A stretch of 64,000 nt of DNA from JALNXF01 sp964555845 (lineage in GTDB: Bacteria > Patescibacteriota > Gracilibacteria > BD1-5 > UBA2023), in NCBI GenBank assembly GCA_964555845.1, contig CAZKUA010000005.1:31850-95849 (forward strand). Reading direction: 5' to 3'. Shown here piece after piece: positions 11,822-21,276 of the stretch (the first letter of the stretch is position 1; every line of letters starts with the position of its first letter). The notes under the pieces were generated by a model. That model did no database searches, was not told where the DNA came from, and saw only the letters and a list, made by a program, of their open reading frames with translations. Made by a program: the position numbers and the translations under genes.

Positions 11822-12073
11822 ATGAATATATCTTATATTGAAGAAGAAGATTATATTTTAAATTATTTAATTGAAAGAAATTTATTAAATCAATATAAAA
11901 AAGTTAAAAAATTCCTTTTGATTTGAAATTCAAGGCAAGTAGATTTTAAGTTAAAAAAGCCAAAATCAGCTCAAATATATTATTTTCGTATAAATCAACA
12001 ATTTAGGGCTTTATGTCATTTTGAGTGAAATGTTCTAGTTGTTTTTAAAATAGATAATCATCAAAATAAATAA
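11822..12073 (+). CDS. RelE/ParE-superfamily-like toxin
   Basis: 83 residues. The core QIYYFRINQQFRALCHFEGNVLVVFKIDNHQNK has the RelE/ParE/HigB strand pattern: an R-x-N-x-x-F/Y-R-A strand, then a hydrophobic strand ending in I-D-x-H. The protein is very similar to the product of 29336-29584 (shared blocks YKK-K-FLL, IYYFRIN-QFRA, YKIDNHQN). RelE-fold toxins usually cleave mRNA on the ribosome or poison gyrase; which applies here cannot be told. The gene follows its presumed antitoxin by 3 bp. Confidence 0.7.
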
Positions 12074-12099
12074 TTATAACTTATCTATTAATAACTGAT

Positions 12100-12777
12100 T
12101 TAATTTTTTCGTAAAAATGCAACTACTTTTGATTTATTCATACCTGGTATAAAATCACTCCAACACACACTTCCTTCAACATCTACATCAACTCTTTCAA
12201 AATTATTATCAGATTGCCATGATGTATCTAGGCCACAATCTTCTTCTTTTCAAATTAAAATAAAAATTTTAACTGTATTGTTTTTTCGAAAATATTTTGT
12301 CCAATCCTCATTTTTTGGCATCCATGAAGAAATTATTATATCAAATTCATTAATTTGTATACTATCAACAGACATTTCTATTACATCAAATATTCTCTTA
12401 ATCCAATATGGAGTACCCAAAGAGCCACTCATTTTATTATCCCATGAAAAATTATCAATTGCGTCATATTTTATTTTTTTATTTTTTAATTTTTCTACAA
12501 TAGTATTTTTAAGAAAATAAGTAAGTCGACCATTTCCTGCACCAACTTCTAAAATATTTATTAATTTTTCTGGTATAGATTCAATTTTTTCTACTAAAAA
12601 ATTAGACAATGAATTTATAAATTCTTTTGTTAAAATTTGAAATTCAGATCAATTAGGATTATGGTGTACATAATCATCCCAAAGACCTTGTTTATATAAT
12701 TTTTTTAATTCATCTAGGCCCATGAGATATCAAGGATTTTTTATGTGTTCAGGAAAAACCATTGGTTTTTGTTGCAT
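12100..12777 (-). CDS. Class I SAM-dependent methyltransferase-like protein
   Basis: 225 residues. The central part has the Rossmann methyltransferase pattern: NILEVGAGNGRLTYFLKNTI (motif I, E/DxGxGxG, near residue 75), KYDAIDN (end of strand 2, acidic residue) and FDIIISSWMP (strand 4). The N-terminal ~60 residues (MQQKPMVFPEHIKNPGYLMG) and the C-terminal part are less typical, so the substrate is not evident. It is transcribed on the minus strand, 15 bp downstream of the stop of a membrane-protein gene, and may share its transcript. Confidence 0.7.
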
Positions 12778-12792
12778 ATTTAAATTTCTAAA

Positions 12793-13965
12793 TTATAGTT
12801 TATAACTAACCTCCTTCACTTCTTTTTTCTTTTCATTTAGGAACTTAACTTTTGAGAAAATTCAGAATGATAGTTTGTCGAAAATGGCGTAGATGTCGTA
12901 GATTATTGGGATTTTTTTGAATGGATTTTTGTCGATATTGGCTATTCAGATAAATATTGGGAAGAGTAGAAATAATTGGTAAAGTGAATAATAAGAAAAA
13001 TAAAACCATATAAAAATTAGTAAAAAGCTTATTATTAAGCCTTGGGTTATTGCTATTAGATATTTTGATTTTTTTGAAACTAGAAATGTTGGTATAAAAA
13101 TAAGATTTAGTATTGGTATAAAAATTAAGTTTTTTGATAAAACTAAACTTTCATCAGTAAAATATGAAGAGAATATTTCATAAGATTTCTCATCTTTTTC
13201 TAGTAATTGTGCGTGTTTTGAGGCAAAATCTAGTTTTACTTTCCTACCAAAAATTAGAGATAAAAAATCAAAAAAGTAGAAAAATGAAGTTCTTAACTTT
13301 AGATAAATATCTCATAAACTCGGAATTTTATTTATAAGATTATTTATTATTAATTTGTCATTTATAAAAATATTTACTCAAATAAAAGCAATAAATAGAA
13401 TATAAGCAAAAATTAGTAATATAAATATTGAGTCAAATCCGCTAAAAACATAATAAGACAAAATTAAAAAAGTGAATATCGTACCTATTTTTGCTAGACT
13501 TTTTGTAATATTATTCTCATAATTATTTGAAGTTATAATTCATAGAAAAGGTAGCAGCGAAGTAATATATATGATTTTATCATTTTCAGAAATTCAAGAT
13601 AAATTATAATTCACGCTTTTTGTATCCAAATTTGTATTATTCCAAATGCTACTTTTTGGCTCAATTCCTCTGTGCGCTTCATAAGCTCATTTTAGGATTG
13701 CAAGAGTTAGAAAAGTAAAAAATCATAGATTAATAACTTTATCAACGCTCACCATAATAACAGGAATATTGTAATATAAATGTTGACTTAAGAATATATT
13801 GTACAAAATAAAAGTAACTAGAAATCCAAAATGGATTTTTGTGGCTTTCTTTGAATGTTTCACTATAAATTCATGAGCGAAATTTGGATTATTTCAAGCC
13901 AACAGAAAGAGCCAACCCAAGAAGAAATAAGAGATAAGTGCGTTCGTTTTAATTTGATTGTTCAT
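12793..13965 (-). CDS. Polytopic membrane protein, unknown
   Basis: 390 residues with about eight to nine hydrophobic helices (for example ALISYFFLGWLFLLAG near the start and LILSYYVFSG / ILLIFAYILFIAFIG in the middle) separated by short charged loops, and a basic C-terminus (KVKFLNEKKKEVKEVSYKL). The layout is like DUF4870-type or general integral membrane proteins, but I see no motif for transport or catalysis. It is followed directly by the methyltransferase-like gene on the same strand. Confidence 0.7.
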
Positions 13966-14016
13966 AGTTTTTAATATTATATTACTTATATAATAACATA
14001 AATTCTCTTTAAATAC

Positions 14017-14045
14017 AAAAAAATCCACTTTTAGTGGATTTTTTT
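14017..14045 (-). terminator. Rho-independent terminator (minus strand)
   Basis: A near-symmetric A-tract, ATCCACT / AGTGGAT stem, T-tract hairpin, just downstream of the small minus-strand gene ending at 14054. Confidence 0.7.
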
Positions 14046-14053
14046 GATTAATA

Positions 14054-14194
14054 TTATTCTGGATTTTCTGAATGTTGTGTTAAATTAAGGAGATCATCAA
14101 CTTCATTTTGCCTTTCTTTTGCATAATCTGCAACATTAATTTCTTTTGGCTCAAAAACTGGCTTTTCTCATTTTAGAGATTCTAATTTTTCCAT
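14054..14194 (-). CDS. Small acidic hypothetical protein
   Basis: 46 residues (MEKLESLKGEKPVFEPKEIN...), with one TGA-encoded glycine. It lies 25 bp downstream of the rpsA stop and upstream of a terminator, so it probably forms the tail of the S1 transcript. It is highly charged with no membrane segment and no recognised domain. The consistent frame, stop codon and terminator make it plausible as a real small gene. Confidence 0.5.
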
Positions 14195-14219
14195 AATTAA
14201 TTTTTATTTTTAAAATAAA

Positions 14220-15512
14220 TTACTTAACCTCTTTTTTCTTAGCTGGAGCTTTTTTTGTAGGAGCTTTAGCTGGTTTAGCTGGAGCTTTTTCTATTTTTTC
14301 TTTAGTTACTTTCTCCACTTTTTTTTCTTCTTTAATTTCAGTTTTTTCAACTTTCACTTCAACTTTTTTAGCAGGGGCTTTTTTTGCAGGTTTTTCTGCG
14401 GTTACTTTCTCTTCTTTTGGAGCTTCGTATCATTCTTCTAGAGCTTTAATAGATAGTCCAATTCTTTTTTCATTTGAGTCAAAAGTAATAATTTTTGCTT
14501 TAACTGTTCCTCATACTTTTACATGATCTTCAATATTTTTCACCATAGAGCTAGATATTTCAGATAAATGTATAAGTCAGCTAATTCCTCCATCTAATGC
14601 TAAGAATATTCAGAAATTAGAAACACGAGTAACTGGAGCTTCGATAATATCTCAGATTTTATATTTTTTAGCAAGTTCATCCCAAGGATTAGATCTAAGT
14701 CTTTTGATAGAAAGACTGATTTTATCAGTTTCAATTCAAATAATTTGCACTTTGATTTTATCTCAAACTTTAGCAAATCTTTCTGGTTTTGAAACATGTC
14801 CCCAATCAATTTCAGATACATGTACTAATCATTCTAATCCGTTGAATGTAATAAATAATCAGTAAGTTAAAATTCCTGAAACTACTCATTCTACTACATC
14901 TCCTATCTTTAATCATTTTAGAGCAACTCCTCTTTCTTCTTCTATTGCAGCTTTTTCAGAGAAAATAATTTTTTTACCATCATCATCAACATTTATTACT
15001 CTTACCTTAAATGGTTTTCCAACTAATTTATTTAAGTGTTCTAAAATTCTCTCAGCATTTGCTCATTCAACTCTTGGGTAATGCATTGGAGTTAATTGAG
15101 AAACTGGAATAAATCATTTTATACCATCTAGATCAATTAGAAGACCTCATTTATTAGCTTCATTTGGAATAACTGTAATAATTTCTTTTGTATCAAAATT
15201 AGAATGTAATCTTGCGATAAGTTTAATTTGACTAGCTTTTTTAAGAGATAGAATAATTAAACCTGAATCAGCATCATCTCCTGAAACCATAGATTCTACA
15301 ACATCACCAACTCTGATTTTTGACGTATCATCCGTAGATGATGTCATATCAGCTCAGGCGATAATTCATGTAAATTGTCAATTCAAATCAACTAAAATCA
15401 TTTTATTGCTTGCGAATAAAACAGTTCAAGAAATAATATCTCCCATTCTAGGAGAAATAATAGGTTTTTGTTCTTTTAATAAAGCTCAAAAATCATTTGT
15501 AACATTAGTCAT
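14220..15512 (-). CDS. rpsA: 30S ribosomal protein S1
   Basis: 430 residues with four S1 (OB-fold) repeats, fewer than the six of E. coli S1. The best are IGDVVEGVVSGILTYGLFI ... GLVHVSEIDW (about residues 190-265) and IGDIIEAPVTRVSNFGIFL ... GLIHLSEISS (about 275-350). Repeats 1 and 2 are weaker, as usual for the ribosome-binding half. The last ~70 residues are a Lys/Ala/Glu/Pro-rich low-complexity tail (repeated PAKKAPAKK-like units) likely to be disordered and to bind RNA. S1 helps load mRNA onto the small subunit, which matters where few genes show a Shine-Dalgarno sequence, as here. Many motif glycines are TGA-encoded. Confidence 0.93.
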
Positions 15513-15548
15513 ATAAAAGTAAGTTAAAAAATAAAAATAAAAAAATTC

Positions 15549-15626
15549 TGGGGCGAACGATGGGGATCGAACCCACGACATTCAGATTCACAGTCTGACA
15601 CTCTAACCAACTGAGCTACGTTCGCC
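15549..15626 (-). tRNA. tRNA-His (GTG)
   Basis: Cloverleaf read on the minus strand: an acceptor stem with the extra 5' G typical of tRNA-His pairing C73, the D-arm consensus AGCTCAGTTGGTTAGAG, an anticodon loop CTGTGAA and T-arm GGGTTCGATCC. The 3' CCA is encoded. Confidence 0.95.
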
Positions 15627-15744
15627 ATAAATAGCCAAAAAATTCGCCCAAAAAATTAGGCACACGAAGTATATTAAAATCCAGCGAAAAAGCAAATTTA
15701 TTTTATGAGTTAATCAATTTTAAAATATTGATTTATAGCTTAAA

Positions 15745-17223
15745 TTAATAGCAATTATAATCTTTAGTAAGAATATCAAGTGTCCGTCCAGTTGAACAAT
15801 ATATGACATTAGAACATGTTGGACTTCAAGGTGTTGTAGTCCGACTTGACCGATTTAGCCGCAATCCTGCTCCGGGTTTACTACAATGAGTTCTAGTTCT
15901 ACAATACCGTTGACATTTTGTAGTTACATAAGGAAATATCATAATTCAACTACATCATACTTCATTACAAGCTCTTAATTGTCTATTCGAATAAATTGTC
16001 GAACTAGCTAAACCAGTCTCAGCATGATTTAAACTTGTTCATTTATTTATCCAAGTTATTCAATCTTTTGACCATTCATAATAAGTAGCTCATGATACTG
16101 CTTGCCAATTCCATGTTATACTTGTTGTTGTAATACTTGTTGCCGCACTAGCAATTGGTGTAGATGGCACTGGTACTATCACAGAACAACCCGTGTAAGT
16201 AAATGTTCCACTAAGAACTCAATCATTACAAGTTCTTTGTTCACTTGTACAAGTATTTCAGTAGGGAACAGAAGTTGTAAGATAGGCTGTAACGGAAGTG
16301 GAGTGCAGAACTGGAATTGAATTAAATGTACAATCTTGATAAATAGGAGTGTTATTTGATGGTGTATTTGTTGGCGTATCTCAAAATAAAGTCTTTTCTA
16401 CTTTTTCAATTTCTCATCCAAAACTATCTAGAATATTTCAAGTAAAAGTATCTGTATAATTTGTTTTATCTATTGAACATAAATTTATTCAGGTAAAACT
16501 GGCCTGCTCGTTGTAAATGTCTTTTATAATTCTATCTACATTTTTTGACTTTGTATTTCATAATCATCATATATTATAGGGCATATTTGATTCTTCATCT
16601 ACCACAAAATACACATTATCTTTATTTGATAGAAATTCAATTCAAGAAGGGGAAATTGATCAACTATAATTATATATTAAACTTGGAATGTTTGTTAAAT
16701 AACTACTGCATCATTCTCAAAATTTCAAACTTCATTCATAATTTCAATCTACTTTTGCCTGTAAATCATCAGCATAAACATTATTTATATATCACATATT
16801 TAATGTATTTTCAAGAACTGTTGCTATTTGATAATTTTTTTTATCATATGTAATTCAATAAATATAATTCTGAGAACTATTTAATGGATCTGATGGTATT
16901 TTGGATATATTTATTTTTCTTGAAATACTGTCATCTATAATTCATTTATATGCAATCTCTACTCAATTTAATGTTCAAGTTAAAATTCAAACTGTAGGAT
17001 CACTATCAGGAAAAGGATAATAGCCAGATTTTATTTGATATAATTCAAGTCATTTTCTTACGCTTGACACATCAGTTATACGAGTAGAGTCGCGAGCTTT
17101 GGATGAATGTGAGCTGAATGAGAGGAAAGCAATAGTTGCGAGAATTGCGAGGATTGAGATTATAACCAGAAGTTCCACCAGAGTAAATCATTTATAGTTT
17201 ACTCTTTTATTTACATTTTTCAT
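15745..17223 (-). CDS. Type IV pilin-like (prepilin) protein with long C-terminal region
   Basis: 492 residues. The N-terminus is a class III signal: basic leader, then GFTLVELLVIISILAILATIAFLSF, the substrate of prepilin peptidase, with Glu at +5. The -1 glycine is encoded by TGA. A pseudopilin-like stretch follows (RDSTRITDVSSVRKGLELYQ). The C-terminal ~200 residues are Cys- and Thr-rich (for example YGNTCTSEQRTCNDGVLSG, then a fibronectin-like ATSITTSITWNWQAV segment). It is much longer than a normal major pilin, so it is more likely a minor pilin or pilus-tip adhesin. Confidence 0.88.
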
Positions 17224-17334
17224 ATATCTAAAATTAAGAAAATAAAAATAGACTAATCAAATTAAAAGTAGTTTAACTTTTGTTTGCGTAGTCTATTATA
17301 TTTTTTTTAAGATTGCAAGAGATTTTTTTAAAAT

Positions 17335-19194
17335 TTATCTCTCAACATAATATCCCATAAAGTAAGCCATCGTATCTTTAAGTGGTCTTATCTCTGAGTA
17401 GGGAACTGTGCTTCTTCCTGAAAAATCTAAGCTAAAACCTTTTTCTTTGATTTTATCAAGCCAATTAACTATGCAAAAATTGCTTCATCTTGCTGGTTTT
17501 ACATCTGCGCGTCAGGCTAAGATACAGTCTGTTAGACAATTTACACATCCACTTGATTCTACTTTTCAGAGAATTATTTTATACATTTCTGGCTTTAATC
17601 TGGCTCTACCAGGGAAACCAACTGTGCTATCAAAAACTAGATGAGTTGGAATGGAATTTTGGTTTTCTTCGTAAAATCTTTTGAATTCCTGTATTGCTTT
17701 TAGTGAATTTCCATAACTTTTTAATATATCAAATATTTTTTGTTGGTTTCAAGCGGCTTTTTGGACTATAAAAACTTCTATTAGATTATATAAAGCCATT
17801 TGATCAAAGCTATATTCTCCTTCTTCCTTGATAAACTCCTTGTTAAAGAAATTATTGTAAATTACTTTATAAAAATGATTTTTAATAATTTCTATATCTT
17901 GCTCATTAAATTCAATATGAGCTTTCACAGCCTCCTTTCCAAGATATTTTAATACTTTTTTTCTGTAAATTCTCTCAAATTGGTTTACTTTTTTCTCTGT
18001 AACAAGCGCACTGTTAAAAGCAATTTCATCTATTTTGGATACTGGTCATAAATGATTTCCAGAAATTAGAGTTTCTTTAAATTCTTTTCATTTTCCGTTT
18101 ATTGCCTCCTCTGACACCGCCAAAGTAGTTCAGATTTGCACTCAGCTAAATCAAGCGGCTAGTGCTTTTTTTATTTCAGCATTATTATAAATTCATCCTG
18201 CAGCATAAATTGGTGGCATTTTTTTATCTGATTTTGCAAAAATTTTCTTGATTTTCTCTAATTCTTCGTATTTATCTCACATTCTAATAATGTGTCATCC
18301 TGCCTTGTCTCATTCCTCAAAAGTGTAATATTTATAATCTAAATCTTTTAAAAATCTAGAATTTCCCGAAGAAATTAGAAGTCAAAAAGCCGGTTTTCTG
18401 TATTTAATTCATTCTCAATCTAAGTCACTGAAAAATCCGCTCAAAAATTCTTTTGGGTTTTTTTCTGGATTTCAGGCGGCTGTCGTGATATAATCAATTC
18501 AGGCTAAAGTCGCAATCTTAAGCGATGCAATGTATGAACTAGTTTTGTACATACAATTTATTCAGACATTAATTCACTCTTTTTTGAGTTTTGTAGTTTC
18601 TCTATAAATTCCGACTAAATCTTTCATTCTAAACATTTTTGCTTTTCAAGGAACTTCACAGTTAAATCATTTATTTTTAGCTTGTTCTCATAAATCCTCA
18701 CATTTAAAGAAATGTTTTTCAATAAATTCATCACTTAATTTTAACTCTTCTTTAAAAATTTTATTAAATTCCGATGTAATAATATTTTTTTGTTCAGATT
18801 TTTTTAATTTATTAAAGTTTGGAATAAATTCATTAAAATAATAATCTCCAATTCAAACTGATGATAAATGTCCTCAAAATCAGATTTTATTCATAGCTTT
18901 TACCATATTTGTCGATGAAATACCTGTTCCCATTCCGCCATTAATAATTGTTGATATTTCAATTTCTTCAATACTTCAGTTTGATTGCTCTACACTAATT
19001 ATATTATTATCCTTATAATTCTCTCAAAATGCTTTTTTCTTGTTTTCTAGAGAAAAAAAATTCTCATCCTTATCAAAATCATCTCAAGAAATTGTAGTGT
19101 GGCAATAATCTGATATTTTCCCGTATGGGTCTAGTCAAGTTTCTAGTTCTACAGTGTTTAGTTTAGGTATTTTTGGGAGTTCTAGCTTATTCAT
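17335..19194 (-). CDS. Nitronate monooxygenase / FabK-like flavin TIM-barrel protein, extended
   Basis: 619 residues. Barrel motifs: INGGMGTGISS near the N-terminus, GINVGINCMYKTSSYIASLKIATLAGIDYITTAAG in the middle, and the FMN-phosphate motif MPPIYAAGGIYNNAEIKKALAAGFSGVQIGT near residue 340. These place it in the 2-nitropropane dioxygenase/FabK/PfaD family. The family is normally about 310-380 residues. Here an N-terminal extension, an insertion, and a C-terminal ~200-residue part with a cysteine set (EGSGCVNCLTDC, later NFCIVNG) make it longer. The cysteines could bind a metal cluster. Substrate unknown; fatty-acid-type reduction and nitronate oxidation are both seen in the family. It stands alone on the minus strand. 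Confidence 0.8.
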
Positions 19195-19305
19195 ATAGTA
19201 TTTTTATATCATAAATTAAAACTTAATCTAACCATATTTATTCAAAAGTCAACATTTAAAAAAATTTTAAAATTTACTTAATTTCTACAAAAATATAAAA
19301 AAATT

Positions 19306-19333
19306 TTGACATTAAGCGAAGTTTTTATACAAT
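19306..19333 (+). promoter_or_regulatory. Sigma70-type promoter for the tRNA cluster
   Basis: TTGACA at 19306-19311 and TACAAT at 19328-19333, 16 bp apart, 18 bp before tRNA-Gly. TTGACA with a similar spacing recurs upstream of the tRNA group at 63209 and of the DEAH helicase at 54702. Confidence 0.65.
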
Positions 19334-19350
19334 GTGTTCACATTTAATTT

Positions 19351-19427
19351 GCGGGTGTAGCTCAATTGGCTAGAGTTCCTGCCTTCCAAGCAGATTGTTG
19401 TGGGTTCGACCCCCATCACCCGCTCCA
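19351..19427 (+). tRNA. tRNA-Gly (TCC)
   Basis: Anticodon loop CTTCCAA within an intact cloverleaf, T-arm GGGTTCGACCC, encoded CCA. It reads GGA/GGG-type codons. It is not the suppressor-type tRNA-Gly(UCA) required to read UGA. Confidence 0.95.
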
Positions 19428-19452
19428 AATTAAGTGTTATTTTTTTAAATTT

Positions 19453-19529
19453 GGGTGTGTAGCTCAGTTGGTTAGAGCGCGTCTCTGATAAGGACGAGGT
19501 CCGTGGTTCAACTCCACGCACACCCACCA
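19453..19529 (+). tRNA. tRNA-Ile (GAT)
   Basis: Anticodon loop CTGATAA; D-arm AGCTCAGTTGGTTAGAG; T-arm GTGGTTCAACTCCAC; 3' CCA encoded. Second of four tRNAs in tandem. Confidence 0.95.
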
Positions 19530-19546
19530 TAATTTTACAACAAAGC

Positions 19547-19623
19547 CGGGAACTAGCGCAATTGGCTAGCGCACACGCTTTGGGAGCGTGGGGTTGCGAG
19601 TTCGAGTCTCGCGTTCCCGACCA
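19547..19623 (+). tRNA. tRNA-Pro (TGG)
   Basis: Anticodon stem CACGC/GCGTG with loop TTTGGGA, giving anticodon TGG; acceptor CGGGAAC/GTTCCCG; CCA encoded. Confidence 0.95.
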
Positions 19624-19653
19624 TATTCCAATACATACATTTATGACCTTTTT

Positions 19654-19728
19654 GGGGCTATCGTCTAGTGGTCAGGACAGCTGGTTTTCATCCAGTAAAC
19701 CGGAGTTCGATTCTCCGTAGCCCTGCCA
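19654..19728 (+). tRNA. tRNA-Glu (TTC)
   Basis: Anticodon stem CTGG/CCAG with loop TTTTCAT, giving anticodon TTC; acceptor GGGGCTA/TAGCCCT; T-arm GGAGTTCGATTCTCC; CCA encoded. Last tRNA of the cluster, 12 bp before the 46-bp repeat/terminator. Confidence 0.95.
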
Positions 19729-19739
19729 AAAAATAAACA

Positions 19740-19785
19740 AAAAATTCTTAACGAAAGTTAAGAATTTTTTAGTGTGAAATTTAAT
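19740..19785. terminator. Bidirectional terminator; copy 1 of a 46-bp direct repeat
   Basis: A hairpin (AATTCTTAACG / AGTTAAGAATT) with an A-tract and T-tract ends the tRNA transcript from the left and the minus-strand gene 19826-20425 from the right. The full 46 bp recur without change at 21231-21276, including the non-hairpin tail AGTGTGAAATTTAAT. Confidence 0.85.
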
Positions 19786-19825
19786 TTTTTTATTTATATG
19801 ATTTCAAAAAAATTCCCACTTATTT

Positions 19826-20425
19826 TTAGATACTTTGTGAATTATAATTCTGTGTTTCTAAAATTTGACTATCAATTATTTCTTTAATTGCTTCAGCAAC
19901 TTCTTCAGGATTTGAATTATCATTTACCATCAAAACATTTGTACCTTGTTTTTGTAATTTTCAATATAATCTCATTAATTCTTTTTGAATATCCTCAGGA
20001 TTTCATTCTAAAATTTCAGGATCCAATTTATTATTAAGTACATGAGATACATATGCTGTATATATTGCGATTTTTTTTAGACTATAAATATTAAGTCATT
20101 CAACTTCTCATATAAGTTTTGGAAATTGACTTTTAATTTCTCATTTTGTCTTAGTAATTATTCCATCTAATTTTCAGCTTTTTAGAAGAGTGTCACTTGT
20201 TCGTGAATCAAGATTATTTTTCCAATCGTTATCTTTTATATCTACAGTGAATTGATTTGTAAGTACAGCTCTTCAAATATCTCTTGCGTATTTTTCCAAT
20301 GCCCTTTTCAAATCTCTATGTGGAGTTTGAAAATGTTTTTGTGTCAAATTTCATACAGTTTCATCAATTACTCATTGAACTAAATTAGAACCAATAGTTC
20401 TATCTAAAAGTGTTCTTTTACTCAT
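19826..20425 (-). CDS. Hypothetical protein within the repeat-flanked module
   Basis: 199 residues, ATG 20423-20425 to TAA 19826. The protein is soluble, helix-rich and charged (MSKRTLLDRTIGSNLVQGVIDETV...), with a basic middle and no membrane segment. I recognise no domain. Ten or so glycines are TGA-encoded, so the gene is adapted to code 25. It is divergent from the RelB-type toxin-antitoxin operon and, with it, lies between the two 46-bp repeats. Confidence 0.65.
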
Positions 20426-20637
20426 AAAAATTAATATTAAAAACTAAATTCAAAGTCATTATAACATAAAAATTAAATTATTGCAAAAAACTATATAAGT
20501 TCATCAAAATCAATTTGTCTTATTTTCTTTAAACTAATTTATAAATTCTAAAGATATATATTTTTAAAAAATTATTTGAAAATATAGCAAAAAGATATAT
20601 ACTGTGTTTGAATAATTTAGTTTATAATTCAAATAAT

Positions 20638-20880
20638 ATGACTGCTTCTATTCTTGTACGAACTGATACTGATCTAAAGAAGCGTTTTGAAGAACAAGCA
20701 AAACGTCAGGGTCTTTCTATGACATTTCTTCTTACGAGTTTTATGAAAACTTATTCAGATGCTCCTGATATTATTAAAGTTGGTCTTGATGAAGAGATTA
20801 TCGATAATTCATGGAAATCAGCAAAAACAAGCAAATCTATGAAATCTTTATCTAAAACTTTGCAATCAAAATGATTATAA
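20638..20880 (+). CDS. RelB/DinJ-family antitoxin
   Basis: 80 residues. The N-terminus MTASILVRTDTDLKKRFEEQAKRQGLSMTFLLTSFMKTY is a ribbon-helix-helix DNA-binding domain of the RelB/DinJ type, and the rest is an extended toxin-binding tail. A TTG at 20608 could add ten residues, but ATG 20638 matches the family start. In code 25 the frame passes a TGA (20872) as glycine and ends two codons later at TAA 20878. In the standard code it would end at that TGA, which overlaps the toxin start. Antitoxin and toxin genes overlap by 10 bp, so they should be translationally coupled. Confidence 0.8.
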
Positions 20881-21221
20881 TTACAAGGTCTTTTGGGAAG
20901 GAACTTTCCCATTTTAGTCCGAATATAAAAAGCGAATTAGTATCGCTTATTTCAAAACATGACGTATGATTGTCTAGAAATTTTATTCTTCTTAAAAAAG
21001 AAGAAAATCTATTCATATTTAAAGGATATCTTGATGGAAAACGAGTACGCGTAACAATAGGAAAAACACAAAAAGGAAATTATATTCCACTTGAAATTCT
21101 CAAAAAAGAATCAAAAGCTGGATACAATATCCGCGATGATTATGATGCCTCAAATATTATTGATAGAACAAATAGAGAAATTATAGAAGACAAGTATGAG
21201 ACTTTGAGTCTTTTGGTATAA
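20871..21221 (+). CDS. Probable toxin partner of the RelB-type antitoxin
   Basis: 116 residues (MIIITRSFGKELSHFSPNIKSELVSLISKHDV...). The start overlaps the antitoxin end. It contains beta-strand pairs rich in Lys/Arg (NLFIFKGYLDGKRVRVTIGKTQKG) and ends KYETLSLLV. Size and position fit a RelE/YafQ-type mRNA interferase, but the sequence resembles canonical RelE less than the other two pairs do, so the fold is inferred from the partner. One TGA glycine is needed near residue 33 (DVGLSRN). Confidence 0.7.
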
Positions 21222-21230
21222 ATATCTATG

Positions 21231-21276
21231 AAAAATTCTTAACGAAAGTTAAGAATTTTTTAGTGTGAAATTTAAT
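21231..21276. repeat. Copy 2 of the 46-bp direct repeat, acting as a terminator
   Basis: Identical over 46 bp to 19740-19785. It lies 10 bp after the toxin stop and overlaps the TAA stop (21272-21274) of the minus-strand gene to its right, so it ends transcription from both sides. The two copies bracket about 1.45 kb. Confidence 0.85.

Noticed and set aside
16102..16320. A cysteine-rich 72-codon plus-strand frame (MPIPCYTCCCNTCC...).
   Set aside because: It is antisense to the prepilin-like gene 15745-17223, whose minus-strand frame has a signal sequence and a pilin motif.
19351..19427. tRNA that decodes UGA as glycine.
   Set aside because: The anticodon loop CTTCCAA gives TCC, which reads GGA-type codons, not UGA.
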